Positions 17,012 to 25,879 of a stretch of 64,000 bases of DNA are shown one piece after another. Each line of letters begins with the position of its first letter. Position 1 is the stretch's first letter. The translations under genes were made by a program, and so were the position numbers. Source of the DNA: Alphaproteobacteria bacterium (GTDB lineage: Bacteria; Pseudomonadota; Alphaproteobacteria; UBA9219); the NCBI GenBank assembly GCA_009779745.1, contig WRDR01000001.1, positions 62,001 through 126,000 on the forward strand, written 5' to 3'. The notes under the pieces are model-generated. The model had not been told where the DNA came from. It searched no databases and saw nothing but the letters and a program-made list of their open reading frames with translations.

Positions 17012-18579
17012 TTTTTTAACCCTCTCTTGTAGGTTTCAATACATTCACGTTTTCCTATTAAAACAGAAACTCCGGCATAAGCCATTTCCTTTTTCAGTAG
17101 TTCTACATTCTTCTGGTGATGTTTCGGCATAGGATTAAACTCAATGACATGTTCTTTTGGAACTCCTATTCCCTCGGCAATCTGGGTAAGCCGCTCGCTG
17201 GGAAGCAGCTGAGGCTGTCCGCCGGTCATAGCAGTAGTCTGATTATCCAAAATCAATACAGTAACCGGCGCATTAATGTTCACACAGTCAATCAACCCGG
17301 TAATTCCCGAGTGTAAAAACGTACTGTCTCCGATAATTGCAAGAGTTTTTTTCCCGGACTGAGCAGCTCCTTTTGCCATTGGAATAGACGCTCCCATGTC
17401 TTCCAGCGTAATAGGCAGCCCATAGGGCGGCAAGGCTCCCAAAGAATAACAGCCTATGTCTGCATTGAGTATAACATCTTCCCCTGCAATTGCATCTTTG
17501 ATGATATTAAAGGTGTCTCTGTGCGGACAGCCTACGCATAGCTGCGGCGGACGGTTGCTTAGTGTGAAGTTTAAATCCATATTCGTTGAAGGTACTGGAA
17601 TGCCTAAAGCCTTCTTGATGATATCTGAATTTAATTCTCCTATAAGAGGCAAAGTATTATCCATTTTCCCTTGAATAATTTGCGCTGTGGGCAGTAGACC
17701 TCGCAAAAACCGCTCGATATACGGAGAGCCTTCTTCAAGCACTAGAATCTTTTTATGCTTGGACACAAAATTTCTGATTTTTTCAGAAGGAGCCGGATAA
17801 AATCCTATGTGCAGATGAGGCAGCCCTGCTTCAAGTTCAAGAAAATACTCTCTTGCCAAGCCTGTTGTAATAACGCCCAGCTCATTTTTTGCGTCATTGA
17901 CAGTATTATAAATAGAGTTTTCCGATAGCTTTTCCGCTTCCGTATGTTTTTCTAATGCACGCGCTAATCCTTTTTTGGCAAACGCAGGAACAACATTCCA
18001 TTCTGTTGCAACTCCCGGTGCTTTAGTAACTTTAGGCTGTGCGTCTCGCGGTTGCAAAACTCCCTTTGAGTGCGAAAGACGAGTGCACATTCTCACTATG
18101 ACAGGCTTAAAGAGCTGTTCGGATAATTCGTAAGCATCTCTAATCATGTCGTAAGCGTCTTGAACTGTGGCCGGATCATAACACGGCACTTTAGCAAAAT
18201 CCGCTAAGTATCTGGTATCCTGTTCGTTCTGAGAAGAGTGCATTCCGGGATCGTCTGCAACGACAATAGCTATCCCGCCGTTTATTTTTACGTTTGCGCA
18301 GCTCATAAGAGGATCTGCAGCAACATTCAATCCGACATGCTTCATGCTGACGAAACTGCGTCCGCCTGCAAAAGACACTCCAAGAGCAGCTTCCAGAGCA
18401 GTTTTTTCATTAGCGCACCAAAAACCAAGCCCGCTTTCCGAACTGATAATGTACTCCATGAGTTCCGTTGAGGGCGTGCCCGGATACGCATACGCAGCAG
18501 TGACTCCTGAATGGCGTACTGCCAGAGAGGCAGCTTCATTGCCGGAAACAACAATATTATTTTGCTTTTTCGATTGCAT
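17008..18579 (-). CDS. iorA: Indolepyruvate oxidoreductase alpha subunit, lacking ferredoxin domain
   Basis: 523 aa from ATG 18579, chosen because AAGGA precedes it by 7 nt. The pyrimidine-binding half begins SGNEAASLAVRHSGV and YAYPGTPSTE; the TPP half includes LCVGCPHRDTF, NADIGCYSLGALPP and a GDSTFLHSGITGLID...DNQTTAMTGGQP metal/TPP site. Canonical IorA runs on for 80-90 residues with two 4Fe-4S clusters. This protein ends at RECIETYKRGLKK, just before that domain. Electrons must leave through another route or a separate ferredoxin. It overlaps the aminotransferase gene by 23 bp. Confidence 0.88.
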   Translation of the reverse strand: MQSKKQNNIVVSGNEAASLAVRHSGVTAAYAYPGTPSTELMEYIISSESGLGFWCANEKTALEAALGVSFAGGRSFVSMKHVGLNVAADPLMSCANVKINGGIAIVVADDPGMHSSQNEQDTRYLADFAKVPCYDPATVQDAYDMIRDAYELSEQLFKPVIVRMCTRLSHSKGVLQPRDAQPKVTKAPGVATEWNVVPAFAKKGLARALEKHTEAEKLSENSIYNTVNDAKNELGVITTGLAREYFLELEAGLPHLHIGFYPAPSEKIRNFVSKHKKILVLEEGSPYIERFLRGLLPTAQIIQGKMDNTLPLIGELNSDIIKKALGIPVPSTNMDLNFTLSNRPPQLCVGCPHRDTFNIIKDAIAGEDVILNADIGCYSLGALPPYGLPITLEDMGASIPMAKGAAQSGKKTLAIIGDSTFLHSGITGLIDCVNINAPVTVLILDNQTTAMTGGQPQLLPSERLTQIAEGIGVPKEHVIEFNPMPKHHQKNVELLKKEMAYAGVSVLIGKRECIETYKRGLKK

Positions 18580-19717
18580 TTTTGAATCCTTGCTTTGAGT
18601 TTTTAATAGTGTCATCATCACAGCAGTAAGCTAATCTGAAATATCCTATCTTTCCGAAACTTTTTCCCGGAACTGCTAAAATGTTCTGCGCTAATAACAG
18701 CTCGCAGAATGCTTTGTCGTCTTCTATCGGGCTTTTTACAAAAAGATAAAATGCTCCTTCCGGCACTGAGACTTCGTATCCGAGGTCTGACAGCAGCTTC
18801 ACAAACAAGTCTCTTTTGCGTAGATAAATGTTAGAATCTATCTTATTGTCCAGACACAATGCCACGACTTTCTGCATTAGAGCAGGGGCGTTTGTAAATC
18901 CTAAAATACGATTTGCTATAATGCTTGCGTTGACGATTTCAGCAGCTTTTTCAGCCTGCGGATTGACTGCCAGCCAACCAATGCGTTCGCCCGGAATAGA
19001 CATATCTTTGGAAAACGAAGTAGCAATAATCGAATTGCGATACAGCGGAAACAGCGCAGGCACAACAATACCGTAAGTAATATGACGATACGGCTCATCG
19101 CTTATAACATAAATCGGGTTCGGCTGCTTCTCCAGCATCTGTCCCAACGCCCGCAGAGTCTGTTCTGAATAAACTTTTCCGGTAGGATTGTTCGGAGAAT
19201 TGATAATGATTGCTTTTGTTTTAGTCGTAATAGCTTTTTCTATTGCCTCAATATCCAAATCAAAATCAGCGGAGCTTTGAACAACTGCCATTTTCCCCTG
19301 ATGATTTTCTATATAGAATTTGTACTCCATAAAATAGGGACAAATAACTATTACTTCATCTTGAGGATTCAGCAAAGCCTTTAAGGCAATATTTATCGCG
19401 CCGGCAGCTCCGCAAGTCATAACAACATTTTCCGCAGGTATAGGAGTCTTTTGTTCTTCCGATGCTTTGGTAGCAACAGTATTCCGCACAGAGTACTCGC
19501 CGGCATTCGGCATATATCCGTGAGATATGCCGGAATCACTCGCAACCGTCTTTAGAGCATTCTTAAACTCTTTCACCGGAGGCACGGAAGGATTGCCGAT
19601 TGAAAAATCAAACACGTTCTCAGGTCCGTACTGGGCTTTGAGTTTAGCTCCAGCCTCAAACATCTTACGAATAAGCGATGCTTCCTGCATCATATTTTGC
19701 ATATAATTTGAAACCAT
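18557..19717 (-). CDS. PLP-dependent class I/II aminotransferase
   Basis: 386 aa fold-type I aminotransferase: TCGAAGAINIALKALL, INSPNNPTGKVYSEQ, SDEPYRHITYG and the Lys loop TSFSKDMSIPGERIGWLAV, whose lysine binds PLP. C-terminal GYFRLAYCCDDDTI carries the substrate carboxylate arginine. As first gene of the ior operon it probably transaminates aromatic (or branched) amino acids to the 2-oxoacids used by IorAB. An AAAGGAG ribosome site is present. The precise amino acid cannot be read from sequence. Confidence 0.82.
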   Translation of the reverse strand: MVSNYMQNMMQEASLIRKMFEAGAKLKAQYGPENVFDFSIGNPSVPPVKEFKNALKTVASDSGISHGYMPNAGEYSVRNTVATKASEEQKTPIPAENVVMTCGAAGAINIALKALLNPQDEVIVICPYFMEYKFYIENHQGKMAVVQSSADFDLDIEAIEKAITTKTKAIIINSPNNPTGKVYSEQTLRALGQMLEKQPNPIYVISDEPYRHITYGIVVPALFPLYRNSIIATSFSKDMSIPGERIGWLAVNPQAEKAAEIVNASIIANRILGFTNAPALMQKVVALCLDNKIDSNIYLRKRDLFVKLLSDLGYEVSVPEGAFYLFVKSPIEDDKAFCELLLAQNILAVPGKSFGKIGYFRLAYCCDDDTIKNSKQGFKNAIEKAK

Positions 19718-19746
19718 GTGATTTTATTCTCCTTTTGAAAGACATG

Positions 19747-19783
19747 AAAAAACGCTATGCGTTACGGGAAACGCACAGTGCGT
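19747..19783 (-). terminator. Candidate attenuator (mutually exclusive hairpins and U-run)
   Basis: On the minus strand the order is ACGCA-CTG-TGCGT (19783-19771), then a TGCGTT/AACGCA pairing (19775-19758), then AACGC-ATA-GCGTT followed by TTTT (19763-19747). The middle pairing excludes both outer ones, as in attenuators. It sits in the leader of the aminotransferase-iorAB operon, 30 nt before the first gene. Stems are short (5-6 bp), so stability is uncertain. Confidence 0.5.
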
Positions 19784-19808
19784 ATTAGGTTTAATTTTGC
19801 GAGATGGT

Positions 19809-19913
19809 TTAGAAGAAATTTGTAAATCGACCCTCCGGAGCCTCAGCGAATTCACGAGCGTTGTTAACGCTGCGTTTTGGGTGCTTCAACATTTCGCCGG
19901 TAACTCTAATCAT
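19809..19913 (-). CDS. Candidate 34-aa leader peptide of the ior operon
   Basis: Small ORF from ATG 19913, with GGAG about 6 nt upstream. The product begins MIRVTGEMLKHPKRSV and ends RFTNFF, so three of its last five codons are Phe. It lies between a plausible promoter (19947-19976) and the attenuator-like hairpins. This is suggestive of control by aromatic amino-acid supply, but the stop codon is ~25 nt from the first hairpin, longer than in classical cases. Confidence 0.4.
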   Translation of the reverse strand: MIRVTGEMLKHPKRSVNNAREFAEAPEGRFTNFF

Positions 19914-19946
19914 TTCATTCTCCGTATTTAAGGGGCTTTATATGCT

Positions 19947-19976
19947 ATTATGGTGTGATTTTGCCCAAAATTGCAA
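19947..19976 (-). promoter_or_regulatory. Putative promoter of the aminotransferase-iorAB operon
   Basis: TTGCAA (19971-19976) and CATAAT (19947-19952) on the minus strand with 18-bp spacing. Expected start near 19940, leaving a 5' leader of more than 200 nt that holds the small ORF and hairpins. Confidence 0.5.
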
Positions 19977-19990
19977 GCAATTTTTTACTT

Positions 19991-20338
19991 TCAGATTTTT
20001 AGTCTCTTTATCGCCTTTTGTATTTCTGTTTTCATGTCCGAGAATTCACATGACGGCGTTTCGGTGCGGGCTACAAACACATAGTCGTGCTGAGGGTTTA
20101 ACTTACTAACGAACTCTCTTGCCAATACTCTTAATCGTCTTTTGCTTCTGTTTCTTACAACTGCGTTGCCGATTTTCTTGGTTGCAGTTATCCCGTATCT
20201 AACGACAGAACTATCGTTAACAGGCTCTTGATTTTCTCTTATTTGTAAGATGAAGTACTTAGACACCCACCGCTTGCCGCTGTTAGATATGTCGATGAAG
20301 TCCGCTCTTCTGCGCAGTGATTCAAGCCGCGCTGTCAT
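19991..20338 (-). CDS. rnpA: Ribonuclease P protein component
   Basis: 115 aa, normal length. RnpA signature RNRSKRRLRVLAREF with preceding YGITATKKIGNAVV. It binds RNase P RNA and pre-tRNA leader. Its ATG follows the rpmH stop directly (TAAATG), the conserved rpmH-rnpA pair. The usual downstream yidC is not present. Confidence 0.95.
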   Translation of the reverse strand: MTARLESLRRRADFIDISNSGKRWVSKYFILQIRENQEPVNDSSVVRYGITATKKIGNAVVRNRSKRRLRVLAREFVSKLNPQHDYVFVARTETPSCEFSDMKTEIQKAIKRLKI

Positions 20339-20473
20339 TTACGCAGACAGCTTTTTTCTTCCCAAAGCGCGGCGGCGGGACAGTATCTTGCGTCCGTCTG
20401 CAGTTGCCATTCTAGCTCTGAAACCGTGTCTGCGTTTACGGACTAGTTTGCTTGGTTGATATGTACGTTTCAT
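20339..20473 (-). CDS. rpmH: 50S ribosomal protein L34
   Basis: 44 aa, read directly from the minus strand: [18 protein letters not shown] followed by [18 protein letters not shown], the complete L34 pattern. Very basic. Lies head of the rnpA pair with no intergenic base. Confidence 0.95.
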   Translation of the reverse strand: MKRTYQPSKLVRKRRHGFRARMATADGRKILSRRRALGRKKLSA

Positions 20474-20540
20474 TTTATTAACTCACTAATTCATAGGAAA
20501 AGAGTTTTATAATAATTATATCTTCAAGTGTCAAATACTT

Positions 20541-20577
20541 TATAATTTTCCATTTTCCATTTTCAATTTTCAATTCC
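20541..20577. repeat. TTTTCCA-type heptamer repeat after uvrA
   Basis: TTTTCCATTTTCCATTTTCA and following units at 7-bp period at the 3' end of uvrA, same family as 32600-32642. Confidence 0.6.
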
Positions 20578-23064
20578 CTTCAAGTATTGCCCAGTCCAAC
20601 TTTTCTTAACCTTAACAATCTCTTCCGGCGTTCCGGAAGCTATTAATTCTCCGCCTAAGTCTCCGCCCTCCGGTCCCAAATCCACGATATAGTCCGCTGT
20701 TTTTATCACTTCGAGGTTATGCTCTATGATTATGATAGTGTTGCCTTTATCTGTTAAAGAGTGCAAAACGTCCAATAATTTGTCGACATCTGCAAAGTGC
20801 AGCCCGGTAGTAGGTTCGTCCAGGATATAGAGGTTATTGGTGTTGTTTCTGTTTACCAGCTCTTTGGCGAGTTTTATCCTCTGAGCCTCTCCTCCTGACA
20901 GTGTAACAGCAGATTGTCCCAGCGTTATGTATGATAATCCAACATTTACAAGGGATTGCAGCCTATTCTTAATCTTAGGAATTGCGCTGAAAAATACTAA
21001 CGCTTCTTCAACTGTCATATCAAGAACGTCCGCTATATTCTTGTTTTTATACACTATCTCTAGCGTTTCTTTGCTATAGCGCCTTCCTTGGCATGTCTCG
21101 CATTTTACAAAAATATCCGGCAGAAAGTGCATTTCTATTTTTATCAAGCCGTCTCCTTCACAGGCTGCGCATCTTCCACCTTTTACGTTGAATGAGAAGC
21201 GGTTAGCCCTGTATCCTCTAGCTTTAGATTCAGGAAGTTCTGCAAACCATTCTCTTATAGGCGTAAATGCTCCTGTATATGTCGCAGGATTAGAGCGCGG
21301 AGTCCTTCCTATAGGAGACTGAGTTATGTTTATTACATTTTGAATCTCATCAGCTCCCAGCATATTTTTGTACGGTTCCGGCGCTATGTGGATTCTTCTC
21401 AGCTTTTCCAGCACTGCTCTGTATAACGTATCGAGCACTAACGTTGATTTCCCGGATCCTGAAACGCCGGTAACTACAGTCAAAGCATTAATCGGAAATT
21501 TGACGTTTATATTCTTCAAATTATGTCCTGCTGCGCCTTCTATCGTGAGCCATTTATTATTTCTGGCTTTTCTTCTTTTTTTCGGCACAGGTATAAATCT
21601 TTTGCCGCTGAGATACTGTGCTGTAAGGCTTTTTTCGCTTTTTTCTATATCCTCAAGACTTCCGGCAGCTATTATTTCTCCGCCGTGCATTCCGGCTCCA
21701 AGTCCCATGTCTATGATATAATCCGCTTGCCGTATTGCTTCTTCATCGTGTTCTACTACTATAACCGAGTTGCCTAAATCTCTTAGATTCTTCAGTGCAT
21801 TCAGAAGCATATCATTGTCTCTTTGGTGCAGCCCTATGCTGGGCTCGTCCAGTATATACAGAACTCCGGTAAGACCGGTACCTATCTGAGATGCCAGTTT
21901 TATTCTTTGACCTTCTCCTCCGGATAGGGTTGCGCTGGCTCTTGACAGCGATAGATAGTTTAGCCCGACTCTATCCAGAAATCCCAATCTCTCGTTTATT
22001 TCTTTTAGTATTCTTTTAGAAATTTCTTTTTGTTGTATTGTAAGGGATTGAGGGATTTTTTTAAACCAAAGGATTAACTGCTTTACTGCCATATCACAGA
22101 CTTCCGCAATATTCAGTCCTCCTATTTTTACTGCTAATGCCTCTGATTTCAGCCTAGTTCCTTTACATACGGGACAGGTCTCTCTGTATTCTTCTTCCGT
22201 ATCTGCATTGACTATTCCCAGTCCGTAGCATTCCGGACAAAAAGCTCTGGGATTATTGAACGAAAACATGCCGGGTTCTATGGATTCTATGGTAAATCCG
22301 CTTACCGGACATGCGAATTTAGAAGAAAAAATAGTTGTTTCATTCGTAGACATGTTTTCCGCAAACAATAATCCGTCCGAGAGGTTAAGAGCTGTTTCTA
22401 TGGAATCCGGAAGTCTGTTTCCCATATCTTTTTTGACTATGAGCCTGTCGACTACTACTGAAATATCGTGCTTTTTGTTTTTGTCCAGTGTCGGAGCGTC
22501 TTCTATGTCGTAAATTTTTCCGTCTATTTTTACCCGCTGAAAGCCTTTTCTTACCAGATTGCTAATCTCTTGTTTATACTCGCCTTTTCTGCCTCTTACT
22601 ATAGGAGCTAAAAGCATAAGTTTGCTGCCTTCTTCCATAGACTGAATTCTATCCGCCATTTGCGTTATTGTCTGGCTTTCTATGGGCAGTCCAGTAGCAG
22701 GAGAGTAGGGGACTCCTACGCGCGCGAACAAAAGCCTTAGATAATCGTATATTTCCGTAACAGTGCCGACAGTAGATCTGGGATTTTTAGATATGCTTTT
22801 TTGTTCTATGGAAATGGCAGGAGACAATCCTTCTATAGACTCTACGGAAGGTTTCTGCATCATATCCAGAAACTGTCTTGCGTACGATGACAGGCTTTCT
22901 ACGAACCGCCTTTGCCCTTCTGCGTACAGAGTATCAAACGCCAAAGAAGACTTCCCGGATCCGGAGACTCCGGTAATCACGACTAGCTGGTCTTTGGGTA
23001 TAGATACATCGATATTTTTCAGGTTGTGCTCTTTAGCACCGGTAACTATTATTTTTTTCTGCAT
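20563..23064 (-). CDS. uvrA: Excinuclease ABC subunit A with an internal deletion
   Basis: 833 aa versus ~940 usual. Two ABC ATPase modules: Walker [21 protein letters not shown] and [16 protein letters not shown], signatures [16 protein letters not shown] and [15 protein letters not shown], Walker [12 protein letters not shown] and [11 protein letters not shown]. The C-terminal zinc module (CAACEGDG...CETCQGRRY) is intact; in the N-terminal one the first pair reads CPVSG. Between CYGLGIV and CPVCKGTRL only ~12 residues remain where homologues have about 110, so a whole stretch of the N-terminal signature/insertion region is missing in frame. Damage recognition in nucleotide-excision repair is the expected role. 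Divergent from ssb, a common arrangement. Confidence 0.92.
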   Translation of the reverse strand: MQKKIIVTGAKEHNLKNIDVSIPKDQLVVITGVSGSGKSSLAFDTLYAEGQRRFVESLSSYARQFLDMMQKPSVESIEGLSPAISIEQKSISKNPRSTVGTVTEIYDYLRLLFARVGVPYSPATGLPIESQTITQMADRIQSMEEGSKLMLLAPIVRGRKGEYKQEISNLVRKGFQRVKIDGKIYDIEDAPTLDKNKKHDISVVVDRLIVKKDMGNRLPDSIETALNLSDGLLFAENMSTNETTIFSSKFACPVSGFTIESIEPGMFSFNNPRAFCPECYGLGIVNADTEEEYRETCPVCKGTRLKSEALAVKIGGLNIAEVCDMAVKQLILWFKKIPQSLTIQQKEISKRILKEINERLGFLDRVGLNYLSLSRASATLSGGEGQRIKLASQIGTGLTGVLYILDEPSIGLHQRDNDMLLNALKNLRDLGNSVIVVEHDEEAIRQADYIIDMGLGAGMHGGEIIAAGSLEDIEKSEKSLTAQYLSGKRFIPVPKKRRKARNNKWLTIEGAAGHNLKNINVKFPINALTVVTGVSGSGKSTLVLDTLYRAVLEKLRRIHIAPEPYKNMLGADEIQNVINITQSPIGRTPRSNPATYTGAFTPIREWFAELPESKARGYRANRFSFNVKGGRCAACEGDGLIKIEMHFLPDIFVKCETCQGRRYSKETLEIVYKNKNIADVLDMTVEEALVFFSAIPKIKNRLQSLVNVGLSYITLGQSAVTLSGGEAQRIKLAKELVNRNNTNNLYILDEPTTGLHFADVDKLLDVLHSLTDKGNTIIIIEHNLEVIKTADYIVDLGPEGGDLGGELIASGTPEEIVKVKKSWTGQYLKGIEN

Positions 23065-23173
23065 TCCTGCAACGTATTACTTTTGACCTTTCGAAACAAG
23101 CATTTTTTTGCTTGCGTATGAGGAGTTTGTGTGTTTTCATATAAACTCTTTTTGTTTTTTATAGGGGATTTTT

Positions 23174-23650
23174 ATGGCTGGAAGCGTTAACAAAGTGATT
23201 TTAATCGGAAACTTAGGCAAAGATCCTGAGATTCGTACTTTCCAAAGCGGCGGCAGGGTCGCCAGCTTTTCTATTGCAACTTCCGAGAGCTGGAAGGATA
23301 AGAATTCCGGCGAGAGAAAAGAAAAAACAGAATGGCACAGAATTTCCGTGCTGGACGACAAACTCGTGGAGATAGTCGAAAAGTACGTCAAAAAAGGCTC
23401 TAAGCTGTATATAGAAGGTCAGCTTGAGACCAGAGAATATGAAAAAGACGGTCAAAAGCGTTATATGACAGAGGTAGCTCTCAGACCGTTCAGAAGCTCT
23501 TTGACTATGCTTGACAGCAAGGGCAGCGGAGGAGGAGGGTATTCGTCTTCATCTTCTGCAGGTGCTGCTGCCGATGATAGCTTCGGCGACAGCTCTTCCG
23601 GCGGAAGTCAGGGCAGAGCGGACGAATTCGACGACAACGTACCGTTTTAG
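23174..23650 (+). CDS. ssb: Single-stranded DNA-binding protein
   Basis: 158 aa. OB-fold starts MAGSVNKVILIGNLGKDPE with FSIATSESWKD and EWHRISV. A Gly/Ser-rich linker follows and the acidic tip DEFDDNVPF matches the protein-interaction tail. Homotetramer coating ssDNA. Divergently transcribed from uvrA. Confidence 0.95.
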   Translation: MAGSVNKVILIGNLGKDPEIRTFQSGGRVASFSIATSESWKDKNSGERKEKTEWHRISVLDDKLVEIVEKYVKKGSKLYIEGQLETREYEKDGQKRYMTEVALRPFRSSLTMLDSKGSGGGGYSSSSSAGAAADDSFGDSSSGGSQGRADEFDDNVPF

Positions 23651-23654
23651 ATAA

Positions 23655-23725
23655 TGTGAAATTAGGAAATGCACAATTATTTAGCTTTACATTGTGAATT
23701 GTGAATTGTACATTGTGGATTCTGA
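23655..23725. repeat. Heptamer-type intergenic repeat (ssb-ppiD gap)
   Basis: ATTGTGA-type 7-bp units (ACATTGTGAATTGTGAATTG) repeated in the ssb-ppiD intergenic gap. One of several loci with the same period (see findings). Confidence 0.55.
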
Positions 23726-23809
23726 ATAATCCATCAGGTTTTTGTCATGAACGAAAAAAGGCAAAAACAATCAACATCTTACCCCTTTCACATTAAATAG
23801 AGGGTTTTT

Positions 23810-25702
23810 ATGCTTCAGTCTATCAGAGTCGCTGCCAAATCATGGATCGTCAAAGTTTTTATGATTGTTTTAATCGTCAGTTTCAGTATCTGGGGCGTTG
23901 GCGATGCTTTCAGAACAAACTACCTTAAACAGCCGGTTGCCAAAGTCGGTGATTATAAAATTACTATGAGCGAATTCGCCGCTCTCTTCGATCAAAATCT
24001 GCGCACCATAAAACAATATAATCCCGCTCTTACTGCGAAAGAAGCAAAACAGCTCGGACTCATAGAAGAAACTCTGGAAAGAGAAATAACAAGACTCCTC
24101 ATAGACTCCGAAGTCCGCCGCCTTGGACTTCGTATCAGCGAAAAACCCGTTCTGGAAATGGTCAGGCAGGAGCCTGCCTTCCGCAAAGAAGACGGCTCTT
24201 TTGATAAAGACAGATTCATCATGCTTCTGAGACAGCAACAGGTCTCCGAAGCGGAATTCCTCAATATCTGGCGTTCCGATATTTCAAGGCGTATGCTCAT
24301 GAATGTTGCGGCAGGTGCTTCTTTCGTGCCTAAAGCCGCTGTAGATGCCGTTTATAAAGCCAAATCTCAGAAGCGCATTTTTGATGTTGTTACTGTTGAC
24401 TCCGCTAAGATAGGCGGTATTCCTGTGCCCGATGAAAAGACTCTGGAAGAGTTCTATGACAAAAATACTGCTTTGTTCATGGACCCCGAGTACAGAGATA
24501 TTACTATCGCCACTCTGTCCTTAGATGCTCTTGCCAAAGATACAGATGTTTCCGGTGTTGATCTTTCCGCTTATTACGAGACCTCTAAAGAGCGTCTTGT
24601 CAAGCCTGAAACCCGCAATATCGTACAATCCGTTCTTTTCTCGCAAGAACAGGCTGAACAGCTCTCTCAGAGAGCCAGGGTTTCAGGAGATCTTTCTCTC
24701 ACTGCTAAAAGCATGAATGAACCGGTCATTCCTATTGACAACATAGAGGCCGGGACTCTGATGCCGGACTTGGCTAGGGCTGTTTTCTCTATGAAGGCCG
24801 GAGATGTTTCGGAGCCTATCAAGACTCAGCTTGGCTGGCATGTTATTCAGCTTAGAAATATAAATGCTGCCGGAGTGCCCAGCTTTGATGAGGCTAAGGA
24901 CGAAATCTTAGCAGAGATTCGTTTGGAAAAAGCCAAAGACGAAGCTGTGGATATTATCAATAAACTGGACGATGAGCTGGCTGCCGGAAAATCTCTGGAC
25001 GATTTGGCTGGCACTTTGAGGCTGCGTCTTGTCAAAATACAAGGAATAGATAATGCCGGAGTTTTAAGAGACGGTTCTTTGCCCAGAGAACTTCCCGGCA
25101 GAAATATGGCACTGCAGCACGCTTTCTCTCAGGAAATCGATGATGTCAGTCCTATTGAGACCGATAATGAGGGGCTGTACTTTGTTGTAAGGACTGATTC
25201 TATCAAGCCTGCCGGAGTAAAGCCGTTCTCTGATATAAAAAACAGCGTTGCTTCTGCTTGGATGCGGCAGCAGCAGGTGGAACAGGCTCAGGTTGAAGCG
25301 GAGCGCATTGAAAAATCTCTGAAAGCAGGAGCCGCTCTTGCCAGTATTGCAGAAAAGCGTGAAGTCAGCGCAAGAGTATCTGCGCCTTTGACTATGCTTT
25401 CCGATCCGGATTCTGCTGCCGATAGAGCTAAAGAACTGCCTGACGGTATTTTGGATAATGCTTTTGATTTGAAAATCGGGGAAACCGCTATTTTTGCAAA
25501 CGAAGGAAAGTGGATTGTTATTCGTTTGGCTAAAGTAGAAAAAGCTGATGACAGGCAGGATCTGCAAAAGAACTTCATGGAAGCCGAGATGTCCAAATCT
25601 GCGGGTAATGAGTTTTTGACTCAGTACGTTCAGTATCTAAGAACTGTTACGCCTGTAAAAGTGTATCCGGAAGTTTTAGAGCGGTTCAGACAGCAGGATT
25701 AA
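23810..25702 (+). CDS. PpiD-like membrane-anchored SurA-N/parvulin foldase
   Basis: 630 aa. N-terminal transmembrane anchor (VKVFMIVLIVSFSIWGVGDAF), SurA N-type domain, then a parvulin (PPIC) domain from about residue 245 (NEPVIPIDNIEAGTLMPDLA and KTQLGWHVIQLRNI), and a long helical C-terminal segment. PpiD-type proteins assist outer-membrane protein folding at the periplasmic face of the Sec translocon. Follows ssb on the same strand. Confidence 0.85.
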   Translation: MLQSIRVAAKSWIVKVFMIVLIVSFSIWGVGDAFRTNYLKQPVAKVGDYKITMSEFAALFDQNLRTIKQYNPALTAKEAKQLGLIEETLEREITRLLIDSEVRRLGLRISEKPVLEMVRQEPAFRKEDGSFDKDRFIMLLRQQQVSEAEFLNIWRSDISRRMLMNVAAGASFVPKAAVDAVYKAKSQKRIFDVVTVDSAKIGGIPVPDEKTLEEFYDKNTALFMDPEYRDITIATLSLDALAKDTDVSGVDLSAYYETSKERLVKPETRNIVQSVLFSQEQAEQLSQRARVSGDLSLTAKSMNEPVIPIDNIEAGTLMPDLARAVFSMKAGDVSEPIKTQLGWHVIQLRNINAAGVPSFDEAKDEILAEIRLEKAKDEAVDIINKLDDELAAGKSLDDLAGTLRLRLVKIQGIDNAGVLRDGSLPRELPGRNMALQHAFSQEIDDVSPIETDNEGLYFVVRTDSIKPAGVKPFSDIKNSVASAWMRQQQVEQAQVEAERIEKSLKAGAALASIAEKREVSARVSAPLTMLSDPDSAADRAKELPDGILDNAFDLKIGETAIFANEGKWIVIRLAKVEKADDRQDLQKNFMEAEMSKSAGNEFLTQYVQYLRTVTPVKVYPEVLERFRQQD

Positions 25703-25705
25703 GCA

Positions 25706-25850
25706 AGTGTGGAGTGTTGAGAGTGGCGTAAGCCGCCCGAAGCACAAAGTGCGAAGGGTGGAGTGTGGAGTTAAGAATACGTACTAACTCCACCCTTTGC
25801 ACTCTTAATTCCACACTTCACATTCCGCATTTCACATTGTATAGTAGAAT
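25706..25850. repeat. Heptamer-type repeat locus with inverted arms
   Basis: Between ppiD-like and histidine kinase genes. GTGGAGTGTGGAG on one side and CTCCACC/CCACACTTCACA on the other, with 7-bp periodicity and complementary arms (AAGGGTGGAG versus CTCCACCCTT). The RNA could fold into a long imperfect hairpin. Confidence 0.6.
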
Positions 25851-25879
25851 CGTTTTAAGGCTGATTTATAGGACTGGTC

